DNA of 64,000 bases from Haloprofundus marisrubri (GTDB taxonomy: Archaea; Halobacteriota; Halobacteria; Halobacteriales; Haloferacaceae). Each line of letters begins with the position of its first letter. Position 1 is the first letter of the stretch. The notes under the pieces were generated by a model. It saw only the letters and a program-made list of their open reading frames with translations. It did no database searches and was not told the DNA's origin. The position numbers were made by a program, and so were the translations under genes. Location: positions 1-64,000 of the forward strand of contig NZ_LOPU01000003.1 of assembly GCF_001469955.1 (NCBI RefSeq), written 5' to 3'. Below are positions 7,457 to 15,738 of the stretch, one piece after another.

Positions 7457-7984
7457 TTACTCGTTGTCCGTGTTCTCGACTACGCGGAGTTCGCCGCCGC
7501 AGTCGCCGCAGCGATACGACTCGACTTCGTCGACGAGTTTCGACCGTCGGTATCTGACGAGTTCCGCGCCGCAGGACGCACAGCGTATCCACCAGTTCGG
7601 GTCGGCGAACCGCTCGCAGTGGACGTGAGTGTCGAGTTCGTCCGCGAGCGCTCGGAACCGCGCGCCGTGAGAGCCATCGCCCGCTTCGTTGAGCAGGTGG
7701 ACGTGGACGAGTTCGTGGCGAATCGTCTCGGCGGTCGCCTCCCATCCGTGGGTCTCGAAGAACTCCCACGTCAGCGAAACGGACTTCGGAACGCCGTCGC
7801 GGTAGCTGACCGCACCTGCCCGCCGTTTTGCTCGTTTGCTCACGGTCCATTCGAGGTCGCTGACCGACGCGGTGAGGTCGTAATGGTCGACGACTTCGCG
7901 GGCGTAAATCTTCGACACGGCGAGAAACTCGGCTACCGATGCCGTCGAGTCGATGTCGTAGTAGGACGTGTCGATGCGAGCCAT
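7457..7984 (-). CDS. SprT-like zinc metallopeptidase domain protein
   Basis: 175 residues from ATG 7984; the frame is open further upstream but the extra residues are basic and unlike the family. The HExxH site is present as IRHELVHVHLL with a downstream GSHGARFRALADEL, as in SprT/Spartan. A C-terminal zinc ribbon has CASC and CGDC. SprT-type domains cleave DNA-bound or misfolded proteins in DNA-protein crosslink repair; in archaea the substrate is unproven. It stands alone and converges with the flavoprotein gene. Confidence 0.9.
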   Translation of the reverse strand: MARIDTSYYDIDSTASVAEFLAVSKIYAREVVDHYDLTASVSDLEWTVSKRAKRRAGAVSYRDGVPKSVSLTWEFFETHGWEATAETIRHELVHVHLLNEAGDGSHGARFRALADELDTHVHCERFADPNWWIRCASCGAELVRYRRSKLVDEVESYRCGDCGGELRVVENTDNE

Positions 7985-8146
7985 CTGTTCGAGTGTCACC
8001 GTTGGCGGACGAGCGGACTGCCGCCGGTGTCTGCTCGGGACTCGGAGTCTCGAAGTATAGTCGTTTCTCACCCGATTGGGGCAGGCTCTCTGCACCACCG
8101 ACGAGCGCACACGTCGTTCGGTACGTAAAATCGAACTCTCGAAGAA

Positions 8147-8158
8147 TAGAGTACTCTA
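8147..8158. promoter_or_regulatory. 12-bp perfect palindrome upstream of phosphatase gene
   Basis: TAGAGTACTCTA is a perfect palindrome located 49 bases before the start of the arsenate-reductase/phosphatase gene, in the 222-base divergent gap with the SprT gene. It may be an operator; no regulator gene is adjacent. Confidence 0.35.
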
Positions 8159-8206
8159 TAGTGTTCTTAGCAACCGTTATTGGTGTATACGGTCTCGAAC
8201 CGTAGT

Positions 8207-8629
8207 ATGAGTGATACCCCGGTACGGTTCGGGTTCGTGTGCGTACAGAACGCGGGTCGGAGTCAGATGTCGGCCGCGTTCGCAGAACGGGAGCGCCAAC
8301 GACGCGGTCTCGAAGACCGCGTCGAGATTCTCACCGGCGGGACGATGCCGGCCGACGAGGTGCATCCCGAGGTCGTCGACGTGATGGAAGAACTGGATAT
8401 CGACCTGTCGGAACGCGTCCCCAGAGAAGTCTCCGACGAGGAACTCGACGACTGCGACGTCGTCGCCACGATGGGTTGTTCGACGCTGGAACTCGACGCC
8501 GACGTCGACGTTCGAGACTGGGACCTCGACGACCCACACGGACAGGACATCGACCGCGTTCGTGAGATTCGAGACGATATCGAACACCGGGTCACCACGC
8601 TGTTCGACGAGCGGTTTCCGAGTGAGTAG
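8207..8629 (+). CDS. Low-molecular-weight protein-tyrosine phosphatase / arsenate reductase family
   Basis: 140 residues from ATG 8207. The P-loop C12-VQNAG-R18-S is the CX5R active site. The second half has the DPHGQD segment carrying the general-acid Asp, followed by a long helix IDRVREIRDDIEHRV. Members either dephosphorylate tyrosine residues or reduce arsenate with thioredoxin; arsenate reductases of this family normally have two further resolving cysteines. Here only one additional Cys pair region (DDCDVVATMGCS) is seen, so arsenate reduction is possible but not certain. Confidence 0.85.
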   Translation: MSDTPVRFGFVCVQNAGRSQMSAAFAERERQRRGLEDRVEILTGGTMPADEVHPEVVDVMEELDIDLSERVPREVSDEELDDCDVVATMGCSTLELDADVDVRDWDLDDPHGQDIDRVREIRDDIEHRVTTLFDERFPSE

Positions 8630-8697
8630 AGACACCGATTTCCCGACCGACGATTGAAGTGACCCGCTCGTGAATAGCGTCTGGAGATGAAGACGCG

Positions 8698-9369
8698 ATG
8701 ACAGCAAACGCCGACGAACGCGACGGGGCGAGCGTGTACGACTGGTGGAGTCGTCATCCGCGTGCGTTCGACCTCCTGTACGGATTCGCGTTTCTCGGCC
8801 GCGAGGAGGAGATTCGTCAGCAGTCGCTAGACGTACTCGCCGCGACCTCGGGTGAGTGGATTCTCGAACTCGGCTGTGGCCCGGGCAACAGTTTCGAATC
8901 GCTCCGCTCGGCCGTCGGTCGGTCCGGAACGGTCGTCGGCTTCGACGCAAGCGACGGGATGGTCCGGGAAGCAACGACGAAAATCCGGCGAGCGGGATGG
9001 CAGAACGTCCACGCGGTCCGCGCCGACGCGTTACGGCCGCCGTTCGACGCGGCGTCGTTCGACGCAATCTACGCGTCGATGTCGCTCAGCGCCGTTCCGG
9101 ACCCGAAGAGAGCCATCGAAACCGCGAAAACGCTTCTTCGACCGGGAGGACGACTGGTCGTCCTCGACGGGCAACCGTTTCAAGAGCGACCGTGGACTCT
9201 CGCCAACGCGGTGGTCGTCCCCGTCTCGAAGCGAACGACCGACTGGCAACCGGAGATTCACCTCCCGTCGGTTCTTCGGTGTTCGTTCGACTCCGTCGAC
9301 GTCCGAACGTTCAACGCGGGGACGGTTCTTTTAGCCTGTGCGCGCAAATCGGCGTCGGAAACTGGTTAG
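8698..9369 (+). CDS. Class I SAM-dependent methyltransferase
   Basis: 223 residues. Motif I is WILELGCGPGN at about 55-65, followed by VVGFDASDGMV (motif II acid), VRADALRPPFDAASFDAIY (motif III/IV) and LLRPGGRLVVLDG. It resembles UbiE-type and other small-molecule methyltransferases. Substrate unknown. The start lies 68 bases after the phosphatase gene on the same strand, so cotranscription is possible. Its stop codon overlaps the end of the convergent DUF547 gene by four bases. Confidence 0.88.
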   Translation: MTANADERDGASVYDWWSRHPRAFDLLYGFAFLGREEEIRQQSLDVLAATSGEWILELGCGPGNSFESLRSAVGRSGTVVGFDASDGMVREATTKIRRAGWQNVHAVRADALRPPFDAASFDAIYASMSLSAVPDPKRAIETAKTLLRPGGRLVVLDGQPFQERPWTLANAVVVPVSKRTTDWQPEIHLPSVLRCSFDSVDVRTFNAGTVLLACARKSASETG

Positions 9370-10208
9370 TCCGACCGTTCACCGAAATAACGTGGTCGTT
9401 TCGACCAGTCGTAGGCTGCGAACCGAATCGACGGCGACGACCCCGGTGGGACTCGTTCGAACTCCCGGAGCAGGCTTCGAATTCCCGAGACGCCGCCGAA
9501 GTCGCCGACGAACCACAGACAGACTCGGGGGACGGTCGCTCTGTCTCGTTCGGCGTCGTACTCGACGGTTCGGTCGAGATACGAACGGGTCGCGTCGTCG
9601 AGAATCTCGTCGACACGTCGCCAGTCGTACGCGAGAACGGCCGGACAGCTCGCAGCGCCGCAGTTCAGCGCGAAGTGGATTCGAGGGTCGCGTTCGACCC
9701 GGTACGACGCGTCGAGGCCGACCCGACCGAGTCGTGGGAGATAGCCGAGGCCGTACTTCGAGTGCGAGTCGCGAAGAATGCCGTGTTCGATATCGTCCAA
9801 ACTCAGTCCGACGCCGCCGACGGTCACCGCACGCGCCCTGAAGAACCGCCACCGCGTCTCGAACAGGTCGGGACGTCGGTCCAAAAGCAGTTGCGCCGAC
9901 GCGTTGTAGACGTTCAGCCAGAAGGCGAGCGCTTTCGTTCGCTCGTTTCTGACCGGAGCCAGTAGCTCCTCGTCGGCGTCGGCGAGTTCCCGACAGAGCG
10001 ACGCCGTCGGGTCACCGTACCGAACGCGTTCTAGCAGTTGTTGGGCAACGTCGACCATCCGATTTTGCGACCCCTCGTCCATTCGCATTCCGTCGTCAGG
10101 GCCTGTCGTCTCCCGGCCGACGTGACCGGACACATCGACTGCGTCGGTTCCGGCGTCTCTTCCCTCCCGTCCGTCCCCCGTAGACTCTTGGTCGCTCTGG
10201 TCGCTCAC
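9366..10208 (-). CDS. DUF547 domain-containing protein
   Basis: 280 residues. The first 60 residues are polar and low-complexity; then a DUF547 domain spans about 90-240, with the hallmark strings ALAFWLNVYNASAQLLL, HGILRDS, DPRIHFALNCGAASCPA and a final YDWSKR-type end. DUF547 has a cysteine-peptidase/transglutaminase-like appearance with conserved Cys and His, but no proven activity. No signal peptide. It converges with the methyltransferase and is followed upstream on the same strand by no obvious partner. Confidence 0.85.
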   Translation of the reverse strand: MSDQSDQESTGDGREGRDAGTDAVDVSGHVGRETTGPDDGMRMDEGSQNRMVDVAQQLLERVRYGDPTASLCRELADADEELLAPVRNERTKALAFWLNVYNASAQLLLDRRPDLFETRWRFFRARAVTVGGVGLSLDDIEHGILRDSHSKYGLGYLPRLGRVGLDASYRVERDPRIHFALNCGAASCPAVLAYDWRRVDEILDDATRSYLDRTVEYDAERDRATVPRVCLWFVGDFGGVSGIRSLLREFERVPPGSSPSIRFAAYDWSKRPRYFGERSD

Positions 10209-10333
10209 AGTAGGCTGTGGGACTCAGCCGACAAGACAGTTGCCGGACGTGTGCGTGTGACACGCATCGCTGCGGTAGAGTCAGGACGACCCCGTGAGCC
10301 ACCGGTAATCTCGGCGACCCCGATGACGACGAC

Positions 10334-11770
10334 TCACGTCGATATCGACCCGTTGAGTACTTTCGCGGCGACCAAGACGGGGTCCCAGACGGGGCTGAAC
10401 GGCGGCGCGTACGCCAAATCGAGTCGTTCGACCGCTTCGACGGTGAGACCGGCTTCGAGTGCCGTCGCAACGGTGTCGATACGTATCGCCGCACGGTCCC
10501 TCCCGACGATGCTGCCGCCGAGCAGTCGGCCGCTCTCGCGGTCGGCGACGAGCGTCACCGCCGTTTCGGCGTTGCCGGGGTAGTAACCGGAGCGTGAGCC
10601 TGCTGTTATCGTCTCCGAGACCGGGTCGAAACCAGCATTCTGGGCGGCTTCGGTGTCGACGAAGCCGCTTCGTCCGCATTCGAGGTCGAATGCTTTCACG
10701 ACCGCTGTACCGGCGACAGCCCCCAGCGGCGTAGGGTCTCCGGCGACCGTCTGTCCGATTGCTCTTCCCGCCCGGTTCGCGGTGAGACCGAGCGGCATCC
10801 ACACCGGTTCGCCGCTGACGACGTGCGTCGCCTCCGCGCAGTCACCTGCTGCGTAGATTCCATCGACCGAGGTGCGGCCGAACTCGTCGACAGCGACGGC
10901 CCCGGACTCTCCGAGTTCGACGTCGGTGCGCTCCAGCAGTTCGACGTTCGGACGGATACCGATACCCACGAGGACGGCATCGACGTCGAGTGCCGTCCCG
11001 TCGGCACAGACGACCGACGTGACACGACCGTCCGTGCCTCGAAGTTCGTCGACCGCTGCCCCGAGATGCAGCGTCACGCCGTTGGCTTCGAGGTGAGCCT
11101 CGACACGTTCTGAGACGGCGTCGCCGAACGGCGTGAGGAGTCGGTCGCCGCGCTGAAAGAGGTGAACGTCGAGGTTCCACGCGGAGAACGCTTCGGCCAT
11201 CTCGACGCCGACGTAGCCGCCGCCGACGACGGCAACTCGATTCGGTGGTCGCATCGACCCGTACCGCGAGACGGACGCTTCGTCGACGAACTCGCCGCCG
11301 CCGAGCGAGTCGACGGTGAACGTCTTGGGGTCGGAGAGAAACGCCCGGACCGCCGCCGCGGAGTCGAGGCCGTGCATGGTGAACACGCCGTCGGTATCGG
11401 TGCCGGGGATGGGGTCAGTGGCGGCGCGGCCACCGGTCGCAACGAGCAGTTCCCCGTACGGTTGGTCGTAGGTCGACCCGTCCGCCTCGGTGACGGAGAC
11501 GAGACGTTCTGCCGGTCGTATTTCGGTCACTTCGGCTTCGCGCCGGAGGTCGATTCCTCGCTCGTTTATCGCCGCCGGAGACAGCGACAGGAGATCCGTC
11601 AGTCGCTCGACTACCCCTTCGACGAAGTACGGCGTGCCGCAGTGGGCGTACGACACCCACCGACCCCTCTCGAAGACGACAACGTCTCTGGACGGGGCGT
11701 CCCGCTTCAGTTTACTCGCTGCGCTCAACCCCGCGGCGTCGCCGCCGACGATTACGAACGGGTCGGTCAT
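10334..11770 (-). CDS. CoA-disulfide reductase / NADH oxidase-like FAD oxidoreductase
   Basis: 478 residues from ATG 11770 (the frame is open further but the extension is non-homologous). FAD motif VIVGGDAAGLSAASKLKR at 6-23; the single redox cysteine C44 in SYAHCGTPYFVEG; NAD motif NRVAVVGGGYVGVEMAEAF near 170; and the second FAD motif VDGIYAAGDCAEATHVV. A C-terminal dimerisation domain follows (120 residues). The single-Cys type reduces CoA disulfide or persulfide, or O2, using NAD(P)H. Haloarchaea use gamma-glutamylcysteine rather than glutathione, so the natural thiol is open. Confidence 0.9.
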   Translation of the reverse strand: MTDPFVIVGGDAAGLSAASKLKRDAPSRDVVVFERGRWVSYAHCGTPYFVEGVVERLTDLLSLSPAAINERGIDLRREAEVTEIRPAERLVSVTEADGSTYDQPYGELLVATGGRAATDPIPGTDTDGVFTMHGLDSAAAVRAFLSDPKTFTVDSLGGGEFVDEASVSRYGSMRPPNRVAVVGGGYVGVEMAEAFSAWNLDVHLFQRGDRLLTPFGDAVSERVEAHLEANGVTLHLGAAVDELRGTDGRVTSVVCADGTALDVDAVLVGIGIRPNVELLERTDVELGESGAVAVDEFGRTSVDGIYAAGDCAEATHVVSGEPVWMPLGLTANRAGRAIGQTVAGDPTPLGAVAGTAVVKAFDLECGRSGFVDTEAAQNAGFDPVSETITAGSRSGYYPGNAETAVTLVADRESGRLLGGSIVGRDRAAIRIDTVATALEAGLTVEAVERLDLAYAPPFSPVWDPVLVAAKVLNGSIST

Positions 11771-11967
11771 GAGGAGAGTACGCAGACGTCCGTTACAAAG
11801 ACATCTCGGTCGCGCGAGAGGTTCGCACAGCGCCCGTACGTCGCGTCCGGACCCGCCGACGACCGGTGGTACTGCGGGTTCTCGTCCGTGCAGACGGTCC
11901 GATATCTGGTCGTGTCGTCTCCGGGTGTAACAACCGAGGAACTCTTGTCGACGCTCCTGTCGGGTCC

Positions 11968-12603
11968 TTAGACGACGGCCGGGTCGTCTCGGGTGGTGTC
12001 GACTCGACTGCCAACCCAGAGGAGGGTGCCGAACAGAAGCACGACTGCCAGTGGAACGAGCCACTGAAACAGGGTGACGAGACCGGCGCTTGCCTGCACT
12101 CCAACGACGAGGAGGACCGTCGGACCGCAACAGACGAACCCGGAGAGAATCCCGGGTACTCCAGCCGTCAGTCCCGCACCAGGACCGATGTGGCAGGCGG
12201 ACGGCCCTCGCCACGCCATCCACGACACCGAGAGGTTGACGCCGACCAGTACGGCGAGTCCGACGCCGATTGCGGCGTTCACCGGCGCAAACAGGTACTC
12301 GACCGGTCCGAGAGCGACGAAGGCGACTGATTCGTACTGAAACGGTGCAATCTGCTCCGTCGCTCGGGCGAGTGGGTCGGCGACGACGACGACCTCGATG
12401 GACCCGTCGCCGACACCGAGATGTCTCAGACCGACCGAGTAGAGAACGAAGTATATCACCGCCACCGAGGCAAACACCGCCTTTCCGGCGCGTCGAGAGA
12501 GCGAGCCACGCACTGCCAGAGCTGTCCGTTCGAGCAGCACCTGCACCGACCCGAGAGAACGTCGCTCCGTTTCGTCGACTCCGGTTTCCGGGTCAGACGA
12601 CAT
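11968..12603 (-). CDS. Conserved haloarchaeal integral membrane protein
   Basis: 211 residues with about five hydrophobic segments: AVFASVAVIYFVLYSVGL, a region around FAPVNAAIGVGLAVLVGVNL, then GVPGILSGFVCCGPTVLLVVG and TLFQWLVPLAVVLLFGTLLW. The CCGP motif in a membrane segment is notable and could bind metal or react with thiols. No known family assigned. Its start overlaps the end of the upstream DUF3179 gene by 11 bases, so the two are translationally linked. Confidence 0.78.
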   Translation of the reverse strand: MSSDPETGVDETERRSLGSVQVLLERTALAVRGSLSRRAGKAVFASVAVIYFVLYSVGLRHLGVGDGSIEVVVVADPLARATEQIAPFQYESVAFVALGPVEYLFAPVNAAIGVGLAVLVGVNLSVSWMAWRGPSACHIGPGAGLTAGVPGILSGFVCCGPTVLLVVGVQASAGLVTLFQWLVPLAVVLLFGTLLWVGSRVDTTRDDPAVV

Positions 12604-13672
12604 AGTTCGTCTCCGGATAGAACCCCGCCCACGCGAACCACATCGCGTCGAACGCCAGCGAGCGACCGAGAGGAAGTTCGTTTGCACGGGCGAACTCCCC
12701 GTCGACGTCGTATCCCGCTGCGTTCGGTTCGACATCGACGTCGGCGTCGGCGACGTAGACGTAGCCGGTTTCTAACGCGGGGTCTGCGACGGCTACGAAC
12801 CGTTCGCCGGCGAGTTCGCCTTCGAGAACCCGATTTTCGAGCAGTGACGTTTTCTCGAAGGCGAGTGCTCCATGGGCCGTTCGGACTCCCAAGACCACGG
12901 TTTTCGGGTTCGCTCGCGTGTCCTCGGAGAGCGGGTCGAACAGTAACTGCGTGTTCGCGTAGTAGCCGCTATCGGGGTTGTATCTCCCGTAGGGGTCGTC
13001 CCCGTACCGGCGCGAGTACCCGGTCTGTTCGGTGAGAACCCGTGTGTTCGGATACGCGTCGCGCCAGTTTTTCCACGTGGTCCAGACGAGACGAAACTCG
13101 TGCAGGCTCTCACCTTCGAGTGCCCCCTCGATGGCTGTCGCAAGCATCTGCGGCCACCGGCTATCGGTGGCGCGGTCGTACATCACGAGATTCGAGTTGA
13201 CGAGTCGTCCCGAGACACCGAACTCGGCGGGTCCCCGTTCGAACCCTTGTGCGGTCCCCGTTAGCGGGCAGTACGTGACTGCGACGGGGTCGCCGCCGAC
13301 GCTGTCGTTGACGATTTCGTGCCACACCAGTACGCGCTGTGGATACGCTCGTGCATCGCCGTTTCTCACGAGGCCGAACACGGGGTCACCATCGCCGAGC
13401 GACGACGCGTCGGCGGCCGAAAACACCGGTCGGTCTATCGACGGGATGCCGTCTTTCGAGACACCGCCACTGACAACGTTGTTTCGGAGTGATTCGAGTC
13501 CGTGTCCGAGGTAGAGCGGTCTCTCGGTAGTGGGTGGGAGGGACTCGTCGTCCGACGACACCGACCGGTCGGCGGAAGCGTCGTCTCGGTGAGCGCTTCC
13601 TAAGCAGCCGCCGAGTGCCGCAAGCCCGAGGCCTCCAGTCCAACGCAGGACGTCCCGACGGGTCGAGGACAT
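12593..13672 (-). CDS. DUF3179 domain-containing Tat lipoprotein
   Basis: 359 residues from ATG 13672. N-terminus STRRDVLRWTGG with lipobox LGGC23 gives Tat export and lipid anchoring. The DUF3179 domain covers most of the protein: AYPQRVLVWHEIVND, VAVTYCPLTGTAQGF and SGRLVNSNLVMYDR are typical. The conserved HEIVND and TYCPLTGTA motifs suggest a metal or redox site, but no activity has been shown for the family. It is operonic with the CCGP membrane protein downstream. Confidence 0.88.
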   Translation of the reverse strand: MSSTRRDVLRWTGGLGLAALGGCLGSAHRDDASADRSVSSDDESLPPTTERPLYLGHGLESLRNNVVSGGVSKDGIPSIDRPVFSAADASSLGDGDPVFGLVRNGDARAYPQRVLVWHEIVNDSVGGDPVAVTYCPLTGTAQGFERGPAEFGVSGRLVNSNLVMYDRATDSRWPQMLATAIEGALEGESLHEFRLVWTTWKNWRDAYPNTRVLTEQTGYSRRYGDDPYGRYNPDSGYYANTQLLFDPLSEDTRANPKTVVLGVRTAHGALAFEKTSLLENRVLEGELAGERFVAVADPALETGYVYVADADVDVEPNAAGYDVDGEFARANELPLGRSLAFDAMWFAWAGFYPETNYVV

Positions 13673-13804
13673 ACCGAAACGTAGCAGTACCGTCGGCAAA
13701 TACGTAGAGCAGTTGTGTGTTACTGACGCACACGGGGCCGAACGTTCGACGCGTTTCAACTGTAGACGGGTCGCGACGAGAATCGACCATCCGAAGCCTC
13801 GGCG

Positions 13805-14794
13805 TCAGAGAGGCAGTACGCCGACGCCGACAGCGACGGCCCACCACGCGAGCGTCGTCGACACCGCGAGCGAAACCATCGCAAGCACCGACGGCAGCGG
13901 TGAGCGCTGACGCGTCAAGACGTAGCCGCCCCAGACGAGGAACGGGACACAGACGAGATGCGAGAGGGCGGCGAGCGTCGGCAGTAGGCCAAGGAACCAA
14001 AGCAGCGCAGTCGTCGCCGCGGCAACGGCTGCGAGTACGACGTACGCACGACGGAGCGAATCGGGACGCCACCTGACGGCGAGCGTTCGTTTTCCCACCG
14101 TCGCGTCCGCTTTCCTGTCGGGCCAGTGTGTGGCGAGGAGGTTACACCCGACGACGAGCGTGAACGGGACGACGGTGAGCGCAGTCGAAACCGTAGCAGA
14201 ACCGACCGTCGCCGCTCCGTACAGCGGGAGCAGGAGCCCACCCAGAAGTGCGTTGACGGCTTCACCGACTCCTCGTCTGATGAACGCGACCGGCGGCAAC
14301 GAGTACGCCACGCCGACGACGAGTACTGTCACCAGTAGTCCGGCCGCCGTCGGAGAGAGACCGACGACCGAGACGATACAGGCCAGCGTGAGCACCGACA
14401 CGACGGCTGAAGCTCCCGTCGCGTGTTGGAGGAACTCGGCGTCGAGGCCGGTTCGAACGAGCGCACCGCTACCCCCCGAGAACGGCGTCTGCTCGGTCAG
14501 TGCGTCGGTTTCGACGTCGGCGTACTCGTTAGCGTAGTGTATCGTAACCGCGACGGGGACGAGAGCGACAGCACCGGCGAGGGCTGGCGCAAACGCTTCC
14601 GAAAAGACGAATCCGGACGGCGAAACAACCGTCCGGGTCCCTTCGAGGCCCGACATCGCCGTCGCTATCCCCACGCCGAGTACGTAGACGAGGAGAATGA
14701 GTAGGAGTTGACTCGGACGGGCGGCCGCCCAGAGCGCCCAGAGTCTGGGAACGCGCGCTGCAACCGAGTGACGACCGCTCACGAGACGAGACAC
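13805..14794 (-). CDS. UbiA-family prenyltransferase (MenA-like)
   Basis: About 329 residues with eight or nine membrane segments. The two Asp-rich motifs are visible: N-EYA-D-VET-D in HYANEYADVETDALT and D-RKA-D in WPDRKADATVGKRTL. These bind Mg-prenyl diphosphate. Members attach polyprenyl chains to aromatic rings; MenA makes demethylmenaquinone, the main haloarchaeal respiratory quinone. No ATG is available near the domain; GTG at 14794 (or GTG at 14782) is the probable start. No other menaquinone gene is adjacent. Confidence 0.85.
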   Translation of the reverse strand: MSRLVSGRHSVAARVPRLWALWAAARPSQLLLILLVYVLGVGIATAMSGLEGTRTVVSPSGFVFSEAFAPALAGAVALVPVAVTIHYANEYADVETDALTEQTPFSGGSGALVRTGLDAEFLQHATGASAVVSVLTLACIVSVVGLSPTAAGLLVTVLVVGVAYSLPPVAFIRRGVGEAVNALLGGLLLPLYGAATVGSATVSTALTVVPFTLVVGCNLLATHWPDRKADATVGKRTLAVRWRPDSLRRAYVVLAAVAAATTALLWFLGLLPTLAALSHLVCVPFLVWGGYVLTRQRSPLPSVLAMVSLAVSTTLAWWAVAVGVGVLPL

Positions 14795-14949
14795 ATCTGT
14801 CGGTGAGTATCCGGTCGTCGGTAGTAGTGTTGCCGATGTGTCGTGTGAGAACGAGTCCTGATTCCCGCCGTAGTCGCCGTCGAACGCCGTGGTCTGTCGA
14901 CTGCACGTCCCCCGGAGAGCTAATACGCACACGTTCGTACCATTACGAA

Positions 14950-15633
14950 ATGAGCTTGGATGCCGACCGGGTTTCGACGGTGACGTTCGACTCGTACAGC
15001 ACGCTGGTCGACGTCGACGCGGCCGAAAAGGCGCTGGCAGAACGCGTCGACGACCCCGAACCGGTGTCGAAACTCTGGCGCTCGCGGTCGCTCGAATACA
15101 CGTTCGTCGCCAACCAGATAGACGCCTATCAGCCGTTCTACGAGATGAACCGCGACGCACTGCAGTACGCCCTCGACGCGCACAACGTCGACATCAGTAC
15201 GGACGAACGCGACGAGATTCTCGCGGTGTACCACGAACTGGACGTGTTCGACGACGTCAGAGACGGTATCGAACGCCTCCGCGACGGCGGCTACGACTGT
15301 TACGTCGTCTCGAACGGCAACCCCGAGATGCTCGACTCGATGGTCGAACACGCAGATATCGGCGACTTACTCGAAGACACCATCAGCGCCGACGAGATTC
15401 GGACGTTCAAACCCGCTGCCGACCTCTACCGCCACGCGGCAGGCCGGACGGGGACCCCAATCGACGAAATCGTCCACGTCACCGCGGGCTGGTTCGACGT
15501 CATGGGCGCACAACACGCCGGAATGCAGGGCACGTGGGTCGACCGCAAAGGCTCGCCGTGGGAGACGTTCGGCGGCGAACCCGACCACACTATCGAGACG
15601 TTCTACGAACTGGCCGACGCGCTCGGCGTCTGA
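14950..15633 (+). CDS. HAD-superfamily hydrolase, haloacid dehalogenase type II
   Basis: 227 residues from ATG 14950. HAD motif I is VTFDSYSTLVD with nucleophile D14. Motif II is CYVVSNGNPEM, and the conserved Lys is in IRTFKPAADLYR. Motif III is ITGW-like in HVTAGWFDVMGAQHAGM. The family converts 2-haloacids to 2-hydroxyacids; many archaeal members act on other small phosphates or acids. It is divergent from the UbiA gene and stands alone. Confidence 0.87.
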   Translation: MSLDADRVSTVTFDSYSTLVDVDAAEKALAERVDDPEPVSKLWRSRSLEYTFVANQIDAYQPFYEMNRDALQYALDAHNVDISTDERDEILAVYHELDVFDDVRDGIERLRDGGYDCYVVSNGNPEMLDSMVEHADIGDLLEDTISADEIRTFKPAADLYRHAAGRTGTPIDEIVHVTAGWFDVMGAQHAGMQGTWVDRKGSPWETFGGEPDHTIETFYELADALGV

Positions 15634-15738
15634 GCGTCGACGGCCGTTGACGCATCTCACGACTCGTATCGGTACTGAAGAGTGTGTGTCGAGTGGACGC
15701 GTGTCACGGTTTTTCATCCGTCCCCGCGTGTCAAACGT

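Noticed and set aside
11771-12223. N-terminal extension of the CoA-disulfide-reductase-like gene
   Set aside because: The extra 151 residues are Arg/Pro-rich with no homology, and the FAD motif begins right after the ATG at 11770.
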